64,000 nucleotides of DNA from Methyloligella halotolerans (GCF_001708935.1 NZ_MASI01000004.1:186001-250000); one strand, 5' to 3'. Shown: positions 28,378 to 38,539, counted from the first letter of the stretch. Translations and numbers: made by a program. Notes: generated by a model not told the origin, from the sequence alone.

Positions 28378-28863
28378 ATGACCATCGCCGTAGGAGATCG
28401 CCTGCCCGACGCAACCTTCATGATGATCGGGACTCAGGGACCGGAGAAAAAATCGTCGTCCGAGATTTTCGGCGGCAAGAAAGTGGTTCTCTTCGCTGTG
28501 CCGGGCGCTTTCACCCCCACCTGCCATCTCCAGCATCTGCCGGGTTTCATCGAAAACGCCGAAGCCATGAAGGCGAAGGGCGCTGACACCGTCGCCTGCG
28601 TCTCCGTGAACGACCCCTTCGTGATGGATGCCTGGTCAGACGTGGCGGGCGCCCGCGGCAAGGTCACCTTGCTCGCCGACTCCGATGCGTCCTTCACCAA
28701 GGCCATCGGTATGGATTTCGACGCCAGCGGCGCCGGCCTCGGAACGCGCTCCAAGCGCTATGCCATGCTCGTCGAGGATGGCGTGGTGAAGGTGCTCAAT
28801 GTTGAGGGCAATCCGAGCGAGCACGTGGAAAGCACGGCTGAGAAGCTACTCGAAGGCATGTAG
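28378..28863 (+). CDS. Peroxiredoxin, Prx5 type
   Basis: A 161-residue thiol peroxidase of the Prx5/AhpE-like group that reduces hydrogen peroxide and organic hydroperoxides using glutathione or glutaredoxin. The peroxidatic Cys49 is in the conserved VPGAFTPTCHLQHLPGF block; Cys73 is in TVACVSVND, a position common in the group. The ATG at 28378 starts the conserved MTIAVGDRLPDATF segment. Genes of this type often sit next to rnhA in Hyphomicrobiales, as here (convergent, 12-base gap). Confidence 0.94.
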   Translation: MTIAVGDRLPDATFMMIGTQGPEKKSSSEIFGGKKVVLFAVPGAFTPTCHLQHLPGFIENAEAMKAKGADTVACVSVNDPFVMDAWSDVAGARGKVTLLADSDASFTKAIGMDFDASGAGLGTRSKRYAMLVEDGVVKVLNVEGNPSEHVESTAEKLLEGM

Positions 28864-28875
28864 TCCGAAAGACGA

Positions 28876-29334
28876 TCAACGCGCGAGGTAGGGCGCCATG
28901 CCCTCCCGCGCCAGCTCGTCGGCGCGCTCGTTGTCATCGTGGCCCGCGTGGCCCTTGACCCAGTGCCAGCGGACCTCGTGGCGCTTGGCCGCTTCGTCGA
29001 GCGCCTGCCAGAGCTCGACATTCTTGACAGGCTTCTTCGCCGACGTCTTCCATCCGTTCTTTTTCCAGCCATGAATCCAGCCGGTGATCCCGCCGCGCAG
29101 ATAGTTGGAATCCGTGTACAGATCGACCACGGACGGCTTCTTCAGGGCCTCCAGCGCCCGGATGGCCGCCATCAGCTCCATCCGGTTGTTCGTCGTCAAC
29201 GCCTCGCCGCCGTTGATCTCTTTCCGGTGAGCGCCCGATTCCAGGATCGCCCCCCATCCGCCGGGGCCCGGATTGCCCGAGCACGCCCCATCCGTATGGA
29301 TGACCACCCCGGCCGTCTTGCCTTCTTCCCCCAT
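28876..29334 (-). CDS. rnhA: Ribonuclease HI
   Basis: Degrades the RNA strand of RNA-DNA hybrids. The 152-residue product has the four catalytic acidic residues in their usual settings: [45 protein letters not shown] and [12 protein letters not shown]. The ATG at 29334 overlaps the thrB stop (TGATG), indicating translational coupling and supporting this start over upstream codons. It ends an ispH-thrB-rnhA operon on the minus strand. Confidence 0.96.
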   Translation of the reverse strand: MGEEGKTAGVVIHTDGACSGNPGPGGWGAILESGAHRKEINGGEALTTNNRMELMAAIRALEALKKPSVVDLYTDSNYLRGGITGWIHGWKKNGWKTSAKKPVKNVELWQALDEAAKRHEVRWHWVKGHAGHDDNERADELAREGMAPYLAR

Positions 29335-30300
29335 CAGTCCCCGTCCAATCCATAATCGGAGGCCGAGCGGACCTGCCGGTGAAAGCGCAGCTCCGCAGAT
29401 ACTCGTCCGGCTTCTTCGGCTGCACCAGCGCGCTCGCATCCCGGTTCAGCCAGTCATAGGTGCGCGTCAGGAGGAAGCGCAAAGCCGCTCCCCGCGCCAA
29501 GGTGGGCAGGGCCTCGCGCTCGGCCCCGTTCAGCGGCCGCACCGCCTGATAGGACTCGAGCAGCGCCCGCGACTTGGTCACGTTGAAGCTCCCGTCGGGC
29601 TCGAAGCACCACGCGTTGAGGCAGATCGCGACGTCGTAGGCCAGCCGGTCGTTGCAGGCGAAATAGAAGTCGATGAGCCCCGATACGGTCTCGCCGAGGA
29701 ACAGCACGTTGTCGGGAAAGAGATCGGCGTGGATCACGCCGGCCGGCAGCCCTTCGGGCCATTTGCCGGAAATGGCGGTGAGTTCGCTTCCGATCTCCTC
29801 GCTAAGACCGGGACTGATGCTGTCTGCATCGGCCTGCACCGCCTCGAAGAGCTGTCTCCAGCCGTCCGGTCCCAGGCTGTTCTCCCGCGCCATCTCGAAG
29901 CCGGCGCCCGCCTTGTGGAGCTGACCGAGCACCGTGCCCAGCGCCGCGCATTGTGCAGTGCTGGGCCGCCGCGCCGAGACCCCTTCCAGGAAGGTGATAA
30001 GCGCCGCGGGCCGGCCTGCCAGTTCCCGCAGGCCCGACCCTTCAGATCGTGCACGGGCAGGGGGCAGGGCAGCCCCTCGTCGGCGAGATGCTCCATGAGG
30101 CCGAGGAAATAGGGCAGGTCCGCCTCCGACACCCGCTTCTCGTAGAGGGTGAGGATGAAGCGGCCCTTCTCGGTCTCGAGCAGGAAGTTGCTGTTTTCCA
30201 CCCCCTCGGCGATGCCCTTGAAGGAGATGAGCCGGCCCATTCCGTAGCTTTCCAGGAAAGACTGCAGCTCCGCGTCGGAGACATCCGTGTAGACGGCCAT
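29334..30300 (-). pseudogene. thrB: Homoserine kinase, reading frame broken twice
   Basis: Phosphorylates homoserine in threonine synthesis (choline/ethanolamine-kinase-like ThrB). Three frames must be joined. The first gives AVYTDVSDAELQSFLESYGMG to HDLKG near 30040. The second gives SGLRELAGRPAALITFLEGV, GVIHADLFPDNVLF (catalytic Asp) and LIDFYFACNDRLAYDVAICL to KPDEYLR near 29392. The third gives [18 protein letters not shown], ending in a TGA that overlaps the rnhA ATG. One base restored at 30035-30041 and one at 29390-29393 gives 322 residues, the family length. Both breaks look like sequencing deletions. The ATG at 30300 is the conserved start. Confidence 0.88.
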
Positions 30301-30302
30301 CC

Positions 30303-31305
30303 CTAGGTCGCCGCGTGTTCGCGCAAGGGGCGCGGCAGTTTGAAGGAGATGCTTTCCTGAGCCGTGGTGACGGTCTCCACCTCGGCGCTAAAGCGCGCCC
30401 GGAAGGCGTCGATGATCTCGTCCACCAGGATCTCGGGCGCCGACGCTCCGGCGGTGACACCCAGACTGCCGATCCCGTCGAACATGTCCCAATCGATCTC
30501 CTGCGCGCCCTGGAGCAGCACCGCCTGCGGACAGCCCGCGCGAAGCGCGACCTCGACGAGCCGCTGGGAGTTCGAGCTGTTGGGCGAGCCGACCACGATC
30601 ATCCTGTCGCATTTCGGGGCGATGGATTTCACCGCCTCCTGCCGGTTCGTCGTGGCGTAGCAGATATCGTCCTTGGTCGGCACCTTCAGCTTCGGGAAAC
30701 GCGCCTTCAGTGCTTCGAGGATCTCCCGCGTGTCGTCAACGGAGAGGGTCGTCTGGGTCGTGCAGGCAAGCATCTCCGGGTCGCGGGGCGTGAATTGCTC
30801 CACGTCTTCCAGCGTCTCGATGAGGGTCACCGCATCCTCTGGGAGCTGCCCCATGGTGCCGACCACTTCCGGGTGCCCTTCATGGCCGATCAGGAGCACC
30901 TCGTTCCCGGCCAGGAACTGGCGCTGCGCCTCCATATGCACTTTGGTCACCAGCGGGCAGGTGGCGTCGAGGTGGAACATATTGCGGCGCGAAGCTCCTC
31001 AGGCACCGATTTCGGCACGCCATGGGCGGAGAACACGATTGGTGCGTCCGTATCCGGGATTTCGTCCAATTCTTCGACGAAGATGGCTCCCTTGGCCCGG
31101 AGATTCTCGACCACGTAGCGATTATGCACGATCTCATGACGCACATAGACCGCGCGCCGTATTTCGCCAAGGCGAGCTCGACGATCTGGATGGCCCGGTC
31201 CACGCCGGCACAGAAGCCGCGCGGCGCCGCCAGATAGATCGTAAGGGGCACGGGCTCGCTGTCGCGCTCAAGGCGTGTGGGGTTCAGCTCCGGTTTCAGC
31301 ACCAT
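30303..31305 (-). pseudogene. ispH: 4-hydroxy-3-methylbut-2-enyl diphosphate reductase, frame broken twice
   Basis: IspH (LytB), a [4Fe-4S] enzyme making IPP and DMAPP in the last step of the MEP pathway. The N-terminal frame from ATG 31305 carries [20 protein letters not shown] (first cluster Cys). It breaks at 31151-31157, where the next frame begins [14 protein letters not shown] and includes [19 protein letters not shown]. That breaks at 30985-30990, and the last frame gives [14 protein letters not shown] (second Cys), [22 protein letters not shown] and [17 protein letters not shown]. Restoring one base at each point gives 334 residues, normal for the family. The enzyme is normally essential, so errors are likely. 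thrB follows 2 bases after. Confidence 0.88.
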
Positions 31306-31493
31306 GGGCTTTCGATGATTCGTGTTGCCGTGTCGCAGGTTAGGGGCTCTGGACCCTTGTGGCCGAGGCTGCGGACCGTTAATTTTGCGCATCTTAACAG
31401 CCTGCGGATGATTGCCGCTCGACCGGCCTCTTTCTCGATCCGCGGAATTTCAGGTGTGCAGGCCCAGCCTGTCAAGCCGAGCACGGGGTTAAG

Positions 31494-32213
31494 TTGACGC
31501 GTTCGAGTGGATTGAAGTGGCGTAGCCTTGCCTACACGGCCCTGATCGTGGCGATCCCGGTCGCCCTGTCGGGCTGCGCGGTCGGCAATCTTTCGAACCC
31601 GTTCAACCGAAACGATTCGGCCGACGCCCCGCCGCTCCCGCCCAGCACGCTTCCCCAGAACGTCACGGGATCCCAGGCCGCGCCGCAATCCGGTATGCCC
31701 GCGCCGCCCTTGGCCCCGGTCGCGCCAGCGGCACCAAGCCAGACTTCGGCTGCGGCGGCCGTTCCCTCGAGCAACCCGGGATTGGCCACCCTCCCTTCGG
31801 GCGAGGCCGCAAATTGTCCGGAAGTCGTTTCCTGGCCTCAGGACCGTCTGGTGACCGTCTATCAGCCGGGCCATACCGGCGAGGCGATGGCGATCCGCCA
31901 CCGGGGTGAGCTGACCCAGCTGTCCCGGGAATGCCGCGTCTACGGCAATCGCATGACCGTGCGGTACGGTATCGCGGGCCGCGTTCTCCTCGGCCCCAAG
32001 GGGAGTGCCGGCACGGTCAGTCTGCCCATTAGTATCCGGGTGGCCGACGCCAGCCAGCGCATCATCCAATCCAATGCGATACGGGTTTCGGCAAGCGTCC
32101 CGTCCGGCAATCCCGTGGGATACTTCTCCACGGTGCAGGAGGTCTCCTTTCCGGTGACCATGGGGACGCGGCCGCAAGACTATAAAATCTATGTCGGCCT
32201 GAAGCAGACCTAG
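31494..32213 (+). CDS. Hypothetical lipoprotein with Pro/Ala-rich linker
   Basis: A 239-residue protein of unknown function. The first 27 residues form a lipoprotein signal with lipobox LSGC, so the mature protein should be lipid-anchored at Cys. A Pro/Ala/Ser-rich low-complexity stretch follows (about residues 43-100), then a C-terminal globular domain with CPEVVSWPQDRLVTVY, RECRVYGNRMTVRYGIAGR and PQDYKIYVGLKQT. The start is a TTG at 31494 with GGGG 5-8 bases upstream. Similar conserved proteins are known to me in Hyphomicrobiales but without an assigned role. It is divergent from ispH and convergent with the atp operon. Confidence 0.8.
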   Translation: MTRSSGLKWRSLAYTALIVAIPVALSGCAVGNLSNPFNRNDSADAPPLPPSTLPQNVTGSQAAPQSGMPAPPLAPVAPAAPSQTSAAAAVPSSNPGLATLPSGEAANCPEVVSWPQDRLVTVYQPGHTGEAMAIRHRGELTQLSRECRVYGNRMTVRYGIAGRVLLGPKGSAGTVSLPISIRVADASQRIIQSNAIRVSASVPSGNPVGYFSTVQEVSFPVTMGTRPQDYKIYVGLKQT

Positions 32214-32287
32214 CACCGGCAGTCAGACCCATAGGCGCATCGCCTTTGCGGCGCGCGCGCATCCATCGCCGCCGTTCGCGATTCGCC

Positions 32288-32328
32288 AAAAAGAAGGGGC
32301 GCCGGCCCTTTCGGATTGGCGCCCCTTC
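32288..32328 (-). terminator. Rho-independent terminator of the atp F0 operon
   Basis: On the minus strand, GAAGGGGCGCC (32328-32318) pairs with GGCGCCCCTTC (32303-32293) across a 14-base loop and is followed by five Ts (32292-32288). It lies 25 bases after the atpF stop and ends the F0 operon. It may also stop the converging lipoprotein transcript. Confidence 0.88.
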
Positions 32329-32352
32329 AAACTCCAGCAGCGAAGCCGCTCG

Positions 32353-32841
32353 TTAATTCAGCTTCGACTTCAGCGAATCGATGCTTTCGTTGAGCAGCTT
32401 GTCGGCCGTCGCGGGCGTGAGCTTCTCGGAGATCAGATGCCGGGCGGCGCCGACCGCGGCATCCACCGCGGAGTTGCGCACATCGGCGATAGCTTGCTCT
32501 TCGGCCCGGGCGATCTTCTCTTCCGCCAGGCGCGTGCGGCGCTCGAACTGCTCCTGCATGCTGCGGCTGGTCTCGTCCGCATAGGATTTCGCCTCGCGCT
32601 TGGCCAGATCGACGATGTCGTCGGCCTCCTGCTGAGCTTCCTTCTGCTTCCGCTTGTAGTCCGCCAGAACCTCCTCGGCTTCCTCGCGCAGAAGCTTCGC
32701 CTCTTCCAGCTCCGCCGCAATCTCGGCCGCACGCTTGTCCAGCGCCTGGCCGAGCTTGTGGAAGGTCTTGAAGTAGACGACCAGCCCCATGAACAGGAAG
32801 AAGGAGACGGCGACCCAGAATTCCGGTGTGAAGAGTTCCAT
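32353..32841 (-). CDS. atpF: F0F1 ATP synthase subunit b
   Basis: A 162-residue peripheral-stalk subunit linking F1 to the membrane. It has one N-terminal membrane helix (FWVAVSFFLFMGLVVYF) and a long charged coiled-coil region rich in Ala, Glu, Lys and Arg (about residues 30-140). Its 12-base spacing from the b' gene and location at the end of the F0 operon are normal for Alphaproteobacteria, which carry separate b and b' stalk proteins. The ATG at 32841 starts MELFTPEFW. Confidence 0.95.
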   Translation of the reverse strand: MELFTPEFWVAVSFFLFMGLVVYFKTFHKLGQALDKRAAEIAAELEEAKLLREEAEEVLADYKRKQKEAQQEADDIVDLAKREAKSYADETSRSMQEQFERRTRLAEEKIARAEEQAIADVRNSAVDAAVGAARHLISEKLTPATADKLLNESIDSLKSKLN

Positions 32842-32853
32842 GGGAATCGCTCC

Positions 32854-33339
32854 TTAGTCCTGCCGGGCCGCTGTGACGGCCTTTTCGGTCTCGCCCTTCG
32901 CAGGGGCCACGCCGATCAGCTTCTCGACGAGATCCCCAGCAACTTCCGTGGCGATACCGTCGACTTCCTTCAGCGCGGACGTCTTCGCCTCGGAGATCCG
33001 GGCTTCGGCGTCCTTGGCCTTCTGGTCAAGCTCCTTCTCGAGCTTCTCGCGTTCCGCCGAGAGCTCTTCATTGAGCTTGTCCCGCGCCTCCTGGGCGATG
33101 GCATGGGCCTTCTGCTTGGCCTCCGCCAGAGCCTGCTCGTAGGAAGCGATAGCCTCCGCCGTCGCTCTGCGAAGCTCTTCGGCGGTTTGAAGATCCGACT
33201 GGATCTTGTTCCGCCGGGCATCCAGCACGCCACCGACCTTCGGCAGCGCCACCTTCGCCATCAGCACGTAGAGGATAGCGAAGGTGATCGCGAGCCAAAT
33301 GAGCTGCGGTACCCAATCACCTGGAACTAGCTGCGGCAT
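32854..33339 (-). CDS. atpG: F0F1 ATP synthase subunit b'
   Basis: The 161-residue b' peripheral-stalk subunit, a paralogue of b that forms a heterodimer with it in this lineage. It has a short hydrophobic start followed by one membrane helix (LIWLAITFAILYVLMAKVAL), VLDARRNKIQSDLQTAEELR at the helix-to-stalk junction and a long coiled coil. The gene lies between atpE and atpF. It is also called atpF2 in some naming schemes. The ATG at 33339 starts MPQLVPGDW. Confidence 0.93.
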   Translation of the reverse strand: MPQLVPGDWVPQLIWLAITFAILYVLMAKVALPKVGGVLDARRNKIQSDLQTAEELRRATAEAIASYEQALAEAKQKAHAIAQEARDKLNEELSAEREKLEKELDQKAKDAEARISEAKTSALKEVDGIATEVAGDLVEKLIGVAPAKGETEKAVTAARQD

Positions 33340-33369
33340 GGTCCTGTTCGCTTACCAGCTATTGGCTGA

Positions 33370-33597
33370 TTAAAAGACGAAGAGGATGATCAGCGCCACG
33401 ACCAGGCCGAACAGGCCGGTCGCCTCGGCGAGAGCAAAGCCGAGAAGCAGGTTCGGGAACTGGCCCGCGGCTGCAGACGGATTGCGCAGAGCGCCGGAAA
33501 GGTAGTTGCCGAAAATCGTACCGATACCGAGACCGGCACCGACGAGGGCGATCGAGGCGAGGCCTGCGCCGATAAACTTAGCTGCTTCGGGTTCCAT
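33370..33597 (-). CDS. atpE: F0F1 ATP synthase subunit c
   Basis: The 75-residue proteolipid that forms the rotating c-ring. Two hydrophobic helices are separated by the polar loop [10 protein letters not shown]. The proton-carrying carboxylate is the Glu in [11 protein letters not shown] in helix two. [20 protein letters not shown] begins the first helix. Its length and the loop sequence are typical of alphaproteobacterial c subunits. It lies between atpB and the b' gene. Confidence 0.98.
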   Translation of the reverse strand: MEPEAAKFIGAGLASIALVGAGLGIGTIFGNYLSGALRNPSAAAGQFPNLLLGFALAEATGLFGLVVALIILFVF

Positions 33598-33647
33598 TCA
33601 TTCCTCCCATTGGGACTGTGACTAACGATGAGTGATGATGCTCCGTC

Positions 33648-34439
33648 TCAATGCAGATGAAGCGCGTCATTGAGATAGATACAGGTGAGGATCGCGAACA
33701 CGTAAGCCTGCAGGAACGCGACCAAAACTTCCAAGGCGGTGAAGCCCACCATGAAGGCGAGCGGCGCCCATCCACCCAGAAATCCGAGCGCCACGACGAA
33801 GGCGCCGAACACCTTCAGCATGGTGTGGCCGGCCATCATGTTGGCGAACAGACGAACGGAGAGGCTCAGCGGGCGGGTCAGATAGGAGATCACCTCGATC
33901 ACGACGATCAGCGGCACCAGAACCATGGGCACGCCCTTGGGCACGAAAAGCCGAAGGAAACCGACGCCGTGCTTGATGAAGCCGAGAACGGTGATTCCGA
34001 GGATGATGAACGCAGCGAGCGCGAAGGTGACGATGATGTGGCTCGTCACCGTGAAGGAGTAGGGCACCATGCCGAGCATGTTCAGCGCCAGGACGAACAT
34101 GAACAGGGTGAAGATGAACGGGAAATAGGGCATCCCGGCCTGGCCGGTGTTGTCACGCAGCATGTTCGCGACGAACTCGTAGGAGAGCTCGGCGACCGAC
34201 TGGCTGCGGGAGGGCACCATCTGCTGGCGCCGCATGGCCCACAGCATGAACGCGGTGATCAGCACGACGGCGATCACCATGAACAGGCCCGAATTCGTGA
34301 ACGAAGCGTCGAGGCCGAAAACGTCCAAATCGACGAGACGCTTGATCTCGAACTGGTGCATGGGGTCCGGAAGACCGCCACCTTCGCCATGGGCCCCGTG
34401 GGCCGCCCCGGCCGCTTCTGCTGCGTATGCTTCGAACAC
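33648..34439 (-). CDS. atpB: F0F1 ATP synthase subunit a
   Basis: The 263-residue membrane stator subunit that holds the proton half-channels. The essential Arg is in SVRLFANMMAGH; other conserved parts are ELSYEFVANMLRDN, ALNMLGMVPYSFTVTSH and the C-terminal AYVFAILTCIYLNDALHLH. Start is a GTG at 34439 (translated as Met, FEAYAAEAAG). It lies 6 bases after the atpI stop, so the genes are tightly coupled. The N terminus is His/Ala/Gly rich before the conserved HQFEIKRL block. Confidence 0.97.
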   Translation of the reverse strand: MFEAYAAEAAGAAHGAHGEGGGLPDPMHQFEIKRLVDLDVFGLDASFTNSGLFMVIAVVLITAFMLWAMRRQQMVPSRSQSVAELSYEFVANMLRDNTGQAGMPYFPFIFTLFMFVLALNMLGMVPYSFTVTSHIIVTFALAAFIILGITVLGFIKHGVGFLRLFVPKGVPMVLVPLIVVIEVISYLTRPLSLSVRLFANMMAGHTMLKVFGAFVVALGFLGGWAPLAFMVGFTALEVLVAFLQAYVFAILTCIYLNDALHLH

Positions 34440-34445
34440 CCGTCT

Positions 34446-34835
34446 CTACTCGTCCTCTTCGAAGCTGTCCGGCGGCAGGTCTTTTCCGGGCAATGGGCCC
34501 TTCACCTGCATCGCTTTCGCGCTTCGGATCACATTTAAAATTCCAGCGGCGGACCCCAGAACGAGGAACACCACCATCATGATTGGGCCCGTTCCGAACC
34601 ATTGGTCCAGACCCCAGCCGATGAACCCGCCGACGATCACGCCTGCCACCAGTTCGGTGGCGAGCCGCATCGCGTTCCCCATGGCCCGTCCGCGTTCGGA
34701 GCGATCCTCCTCCGCTTTCGGGTCGTGACGCGCGCGGATTTCTCCGAGCTTCCCCTCAAGATCGTCCAAGCGCCGGCGGATCGCGTCGGTATCCTGGTCG
34801 GCTTTGTCGCGTCCCGGGCCCTTAGGTCCGGCCAT
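34446..34835 (-). CDS. atpI: ATP synthase protein I (AtpI)
   Basis: A 129-residue membrane protein encoded before atpB in many ATP synthase operons, thought to assist c-ring assembly or Mg transport, with its role debated. It has a charged N-terminal half (about 55 residues) and two hydrophobic helices, ATELVAGVIVGGFIGWGLDQWFG and PIMMVVFLVLGSAAGILNVI, matching AtpI as in this order. The ATG at 34835 (MAGPKGPGRDK) is preferred; the frame runs further upstream without conserved sequence. It is the first gene of the F0 operon. Confidence 0.9.
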   Translation of the reverse strand: MAGPKGPGRDKADQDTDAIRRRLDDLEGKLGEIRARHDPKAEEDRSERGRAMGNAMRLATELVAGVIVGGFIGWGLDQWFGTGPIMMVVFLVLGSAAGILNVIRSAKAMQVKGPLPGKDLPPDSFEEDE

Positions 34836-35024
34836 GGCACTTGCTTTCTTCAAGGGGAACGGCCGGCAGACCGGCGGGTCCTCAGCCCGCGCGCACCTTA
34901 GTGAACCTTTCGGCCCTGTCAAGATTTGGCCAGCCGACTCTTTTGTCGCTGGTGAAAAGCCTTAAGAGCCCGAAAAACTGGGGATTCTCCGGAAGCGTCT
35001 CGCTGGCCGAAAGGCGTAAGCCGG

Positions 35025-38000
35025 CTAGACCGCATCCCGAAGCTGTTCGGCCGTCTCCAGATTGACGGAGACGAGCTGGCTGACCCCGCGCTCGGCCATG
35101 GTAACGCCGAAGAGGCGGTTCATCCGAGCCATGGTCAGCGGGTGGTGGGTGATGATGAGGAAGCGGGTGTCGGTGGTCTCCACCATCTCCTCCATCATGC
35201 GGCAAAACCGCTCTACGTTGGCGTCGTCCAGCGGCGCATCCACCTCGTCCAGCACGCAGATGGGGGACGGGTTGGTCAGGAACACCGCGAACACCAGGGC
35301 GAGAGCCGTCAACGCCTTCTCGCCGCCCGACAGGAGCGTCAGAACCTGGGGCTTCTTGCCCGGCGGACAGGCCAGGATCTCAAGCCCCGCCTGAAGCGGG
35401 TCGTCGGATTCCACCAGCTGAAGTTCCGCAGAGCCGCCCCCGAACAACACGCCGAAGAGCCGCTTGAAGTGGCCGTCCACCGTGTCGAAGGCCTCCAGAA
35501 GCCGCTTCCGGCCCTCCCGGTTGAGGTTCGAGATGCCCTGACGGAGGCTCGCGATCGCCTCTTCCACGTCGGCCTTCTCGGTCTCGATCTCCTCGAGCTG
35601 AGCGGCGATCTCGGTCTCTTCTTCCTCGGCCCGCAGATTGACCGCGCCGAGACGTTCCCGGTCGCCGCGCAGCTTGTGCAGCTCCGCCTCGACCTGAGAG
35701 ATGTCCGGCATGGTCGCCTTCGGCTCCAGCCCCGCGATCTTCAAGCAGCCCTCCGGGGCGCAATCGAAGGCTTCGCGGATCTGATGGGCGATATCGCTCC
35801 GCTTCCCGCGGGCGGCTTCCAGCCGGGCTTCGCTGCGCGCCTTCGATTCGCGGGCGGCGGAAAGCCGCTCCTGGACCTCGCGCAAAGCCTTGTCGTGCTC
35901 GCGCCGCGCCGTGTCGGCTTCCGCGAGGGCGTCGGCCGCGGCGGAGCGCTCCTTCTCGGCCTCGGCGATGGAATCCAGCAAGGTGCGCCGGCGCGCTTCG
36001 ATCTCCTGCGGGAGATTGGAGATGCCTTCCAGATCGGCCCGGATCTCTTGCTCGCGCGACTGCAACGTCTCGATCTGGGTCCGCGCCTTGGCGATCCGCT
36101 TCTGCCAGAGATCGTTCTCCGCGGCGATCGCCTCGATCCGCTCCTGGCGGATGCGAATGCTGCGCGCGTAGCTTTCAAGCTCGGCCTTGGCGTCCGAATG
36201 GGCGGAGCGTGCCGTGGAAGCCTCTTGCTGCGCGTCCTGCTGGGCCTGCTCGAGGCTCGCCAGCTTGTCGGAAATATCCGACGTCTCGCTCAGCTCGGAA
36301 AGCCGTCCTCTGGCTTCCGCGAGGGACTCCTCGGTGCGGGTCCGCGCTTCCGCCAGCCGGCCGAGCTCACGGCTCCGCTCCTGCATGGCCCGCTCGGTCT
36401 GGGCGATCCTATCGCGGGTCGAAGCGAGCTCGTTCTGGGTCTCCTTCACCTTCTGGCGAAGACTTTTCGTGTGCTCGCCGGCCTCCCGGAGCGACGCGGT
36501 GCTGCTCTCCAGCGCCTGTTGCGCGTCGGTGAGCGTGGCATCCGCCTTCTCCGCTTCCCCGCGCAGGCTTTCCAGCCGGTTGCGCTCCTGTAGCCGTGCC
36601 GCCGCGGCGGTCGCCGCACCCGCCCGGATGCGGTAGCCATCCCAGCGCCACAGATCGCCGTCCTTGGTGACGAGGCGCTGACCCGGCTTCAGCTCGGCCT
36701 GCAGCCTGTCTCCCGTCTCCGAGTCCACGACGCCGATCTGGGCCAGACGGCGCGAAAGGAGGTCGGCGCCGGTGACGAATCGGCCGAGCGGCTCGGCGCC
36801 GGACGGCAGGGCGGGGTCGGAATCCTGCGCCGAAAGCTTGCGCCAGAAGGCCGGGGCAGTCTCGTCGCTCGCGGCATCGAGATCGTCGCCGAGCGCCGTG
36901 CCCAACGCCTGCTCATAGCCCTCCGCCACAGAGACGTTGGAGATCAGAGGCTCGAATTCTTCGTCCTGAGCGGGCTTCAGGAGCTTGGTAAGGGTGGCGA
37001 GTTCGGTTTCCAGCTCCTGGCGGCGGAGCCGCGCCGCCGCGGCGTCGGACCGGCGGTCGCTCTCCTTGGAGCGCGCCACCTCTTCCGTCTCCTCGGCTTT
37101 GGAGAGTTCCTCCTCGAGCCGCTCCACGGCCTCCCGCAAATCCTTGGCGGTCGCCTCCAGGGTCTGGAGGTCGTTGTTCTCCCCCGCCTTCGCCTCTTCG
37201 GCGGCAAGGGTTTGGCCGATCTCGCTGGCCTGAGCCTCGAGCCGGGAGATACGCCCCTCCAGCTCGGCCTTCTCGCTTTCGAGACGGCGCTGCTCGGCGC
37301 GCGCCTGGGCGAATTGCTCCGTGGCCTCGCTCAGCGCGGCTTCGGCCTTGGACAGAGCGCCCGCGGCTTCCGCTGCGGCGGCTTCGAGCTTCGGCGCCTC
37401 GGTCTCGTCGGCGCTCGCCTCCTGCAGCTTGCGCTCTTCTTCGGCCAAGCCGCGCAGCATCTCCTCTGCTTCGGAGATCTGCTCCTGCTCGCGGGCAAGG
37501 TCGCTCGTCATCTGAGCCAGGCGGGTCTCAAGCTCGGCCTGACGGGATTGCGCCCGCTGCTCCTCCCGGTCGAGCGCCTCCCGCTCCACCGAAAGCCGGT
37601 GCAGGGCCGCGGCCTTGTTGGCTTCCTCGTCCCGCAGAGGCTGCAGCTTCTCCGCCGCCAGATGCTGATCGCGCAGGGCATCGGTTTCGATGCGGGTCTC
37701 TTCGCCAACGGTCGTCAGCGCCTTCTGGAGATCTTCTTCTTCCTTCTCGACGGCCGTGCACGCATTGGCCCACATCAGGTGATGATGCAGCGCCTCGCGC
37801 TCCCGGAGCTGGTCGGAAACCTCCCGGTACCGTTTCGCCTGGCGGGCTTGGCGCTTCAGCGCATTGAGCTGGGTCGTGAGCTGGCCGATCAGGTCGCCGA
37901 GCCGTTCCAGATTGGCTTCCGTGGCCTTAAGCCGGAGTTCGGCCTCGTGGCGGCGGCTATGCAGCCCGGCGATGCCGGCGGCGTCCTCCAGGACGCGCCG

Positions 38001-38479
38001 CCGCTCCTGGGGTTGCGCGCTAACGATCTCGCCGACCCGTCCCTGACCCACCAGGCTGGCGAGCGGGCGCCGGTCGAGGCGTCTTCGAACAGCAGCCGCA
38101 CGTCGCGGGCCCGCACGTCCCGGCCGTTGACCCGGTAGGCCGACCCGGCGTCGCGCTCGATACGGCGCGTCACTTCCAGATCGTCCGCATCGTTGAACTC
38201 GGCGGGCGCCGTGCGGTTCGAATTGTCGATGAAAAGGGTGACTTCGGCGGAATTGCGCTGCGGGCGGCTCTGGGAGCCGGCGAAGATCACATCCTCCATG
38301 GCCGAGCCGCGCATGCTCTTGTAGGAGGTCTCGCCCATGGCCCAGCGGAGGGCCTCCAGCAGGTTGGACTTGCCGCACCCATTCGGACCCACCACGCCCG
38401 TCAGCCCGCGCTCGATCACGAGTTCGGTGGGCTCGACGAAGGATTTGAATCCCAGAAGGCGGAGGCGGTTGATCTTCAA
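35025..38479 (-). pseudogene. smc: Chromosome segregation protein SMC, one frame break near N terminus
   Basis: SMC condenses and segregates the chromosome as an ATP-driven coiled-coil dimer. The start ATG at 38479 gives [14 protein letters not shown] and Walker [18 protein letters not shown], running to [12 protein letters not shown] at about 38057. There the frame breaks. The next frame continues [19 protein letters not shown] and [12 protein letters not shown], then long coiled coils (about residues 170-500 and 660-1000) around a hinge, and ends with the ABC signature LSGGEKALTALAL, Walker B PICVLDEVDAPLDDANV and THHPLTMARMNRLFGVTM. Restoring one base at 38052-38057 yields 1151 residues, the usual length. 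An assembly deletion is the likely cause. Confidence 0.92.
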
Positions 38480-38539
38480 GCTGCTCGACCCTTCAGCTGC
38501 TATGCAAACCAGCGCTTAGGCCATCCCTGCCGCGCAGCG

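Noticed and set aside
29334-30300. thrB as a true pseudogene from genome decay
   Set aside because: Its neighbours are intact or have the same kind of single-base gap, and both breaks restore family length when one base is added; an assembly cause fits better.
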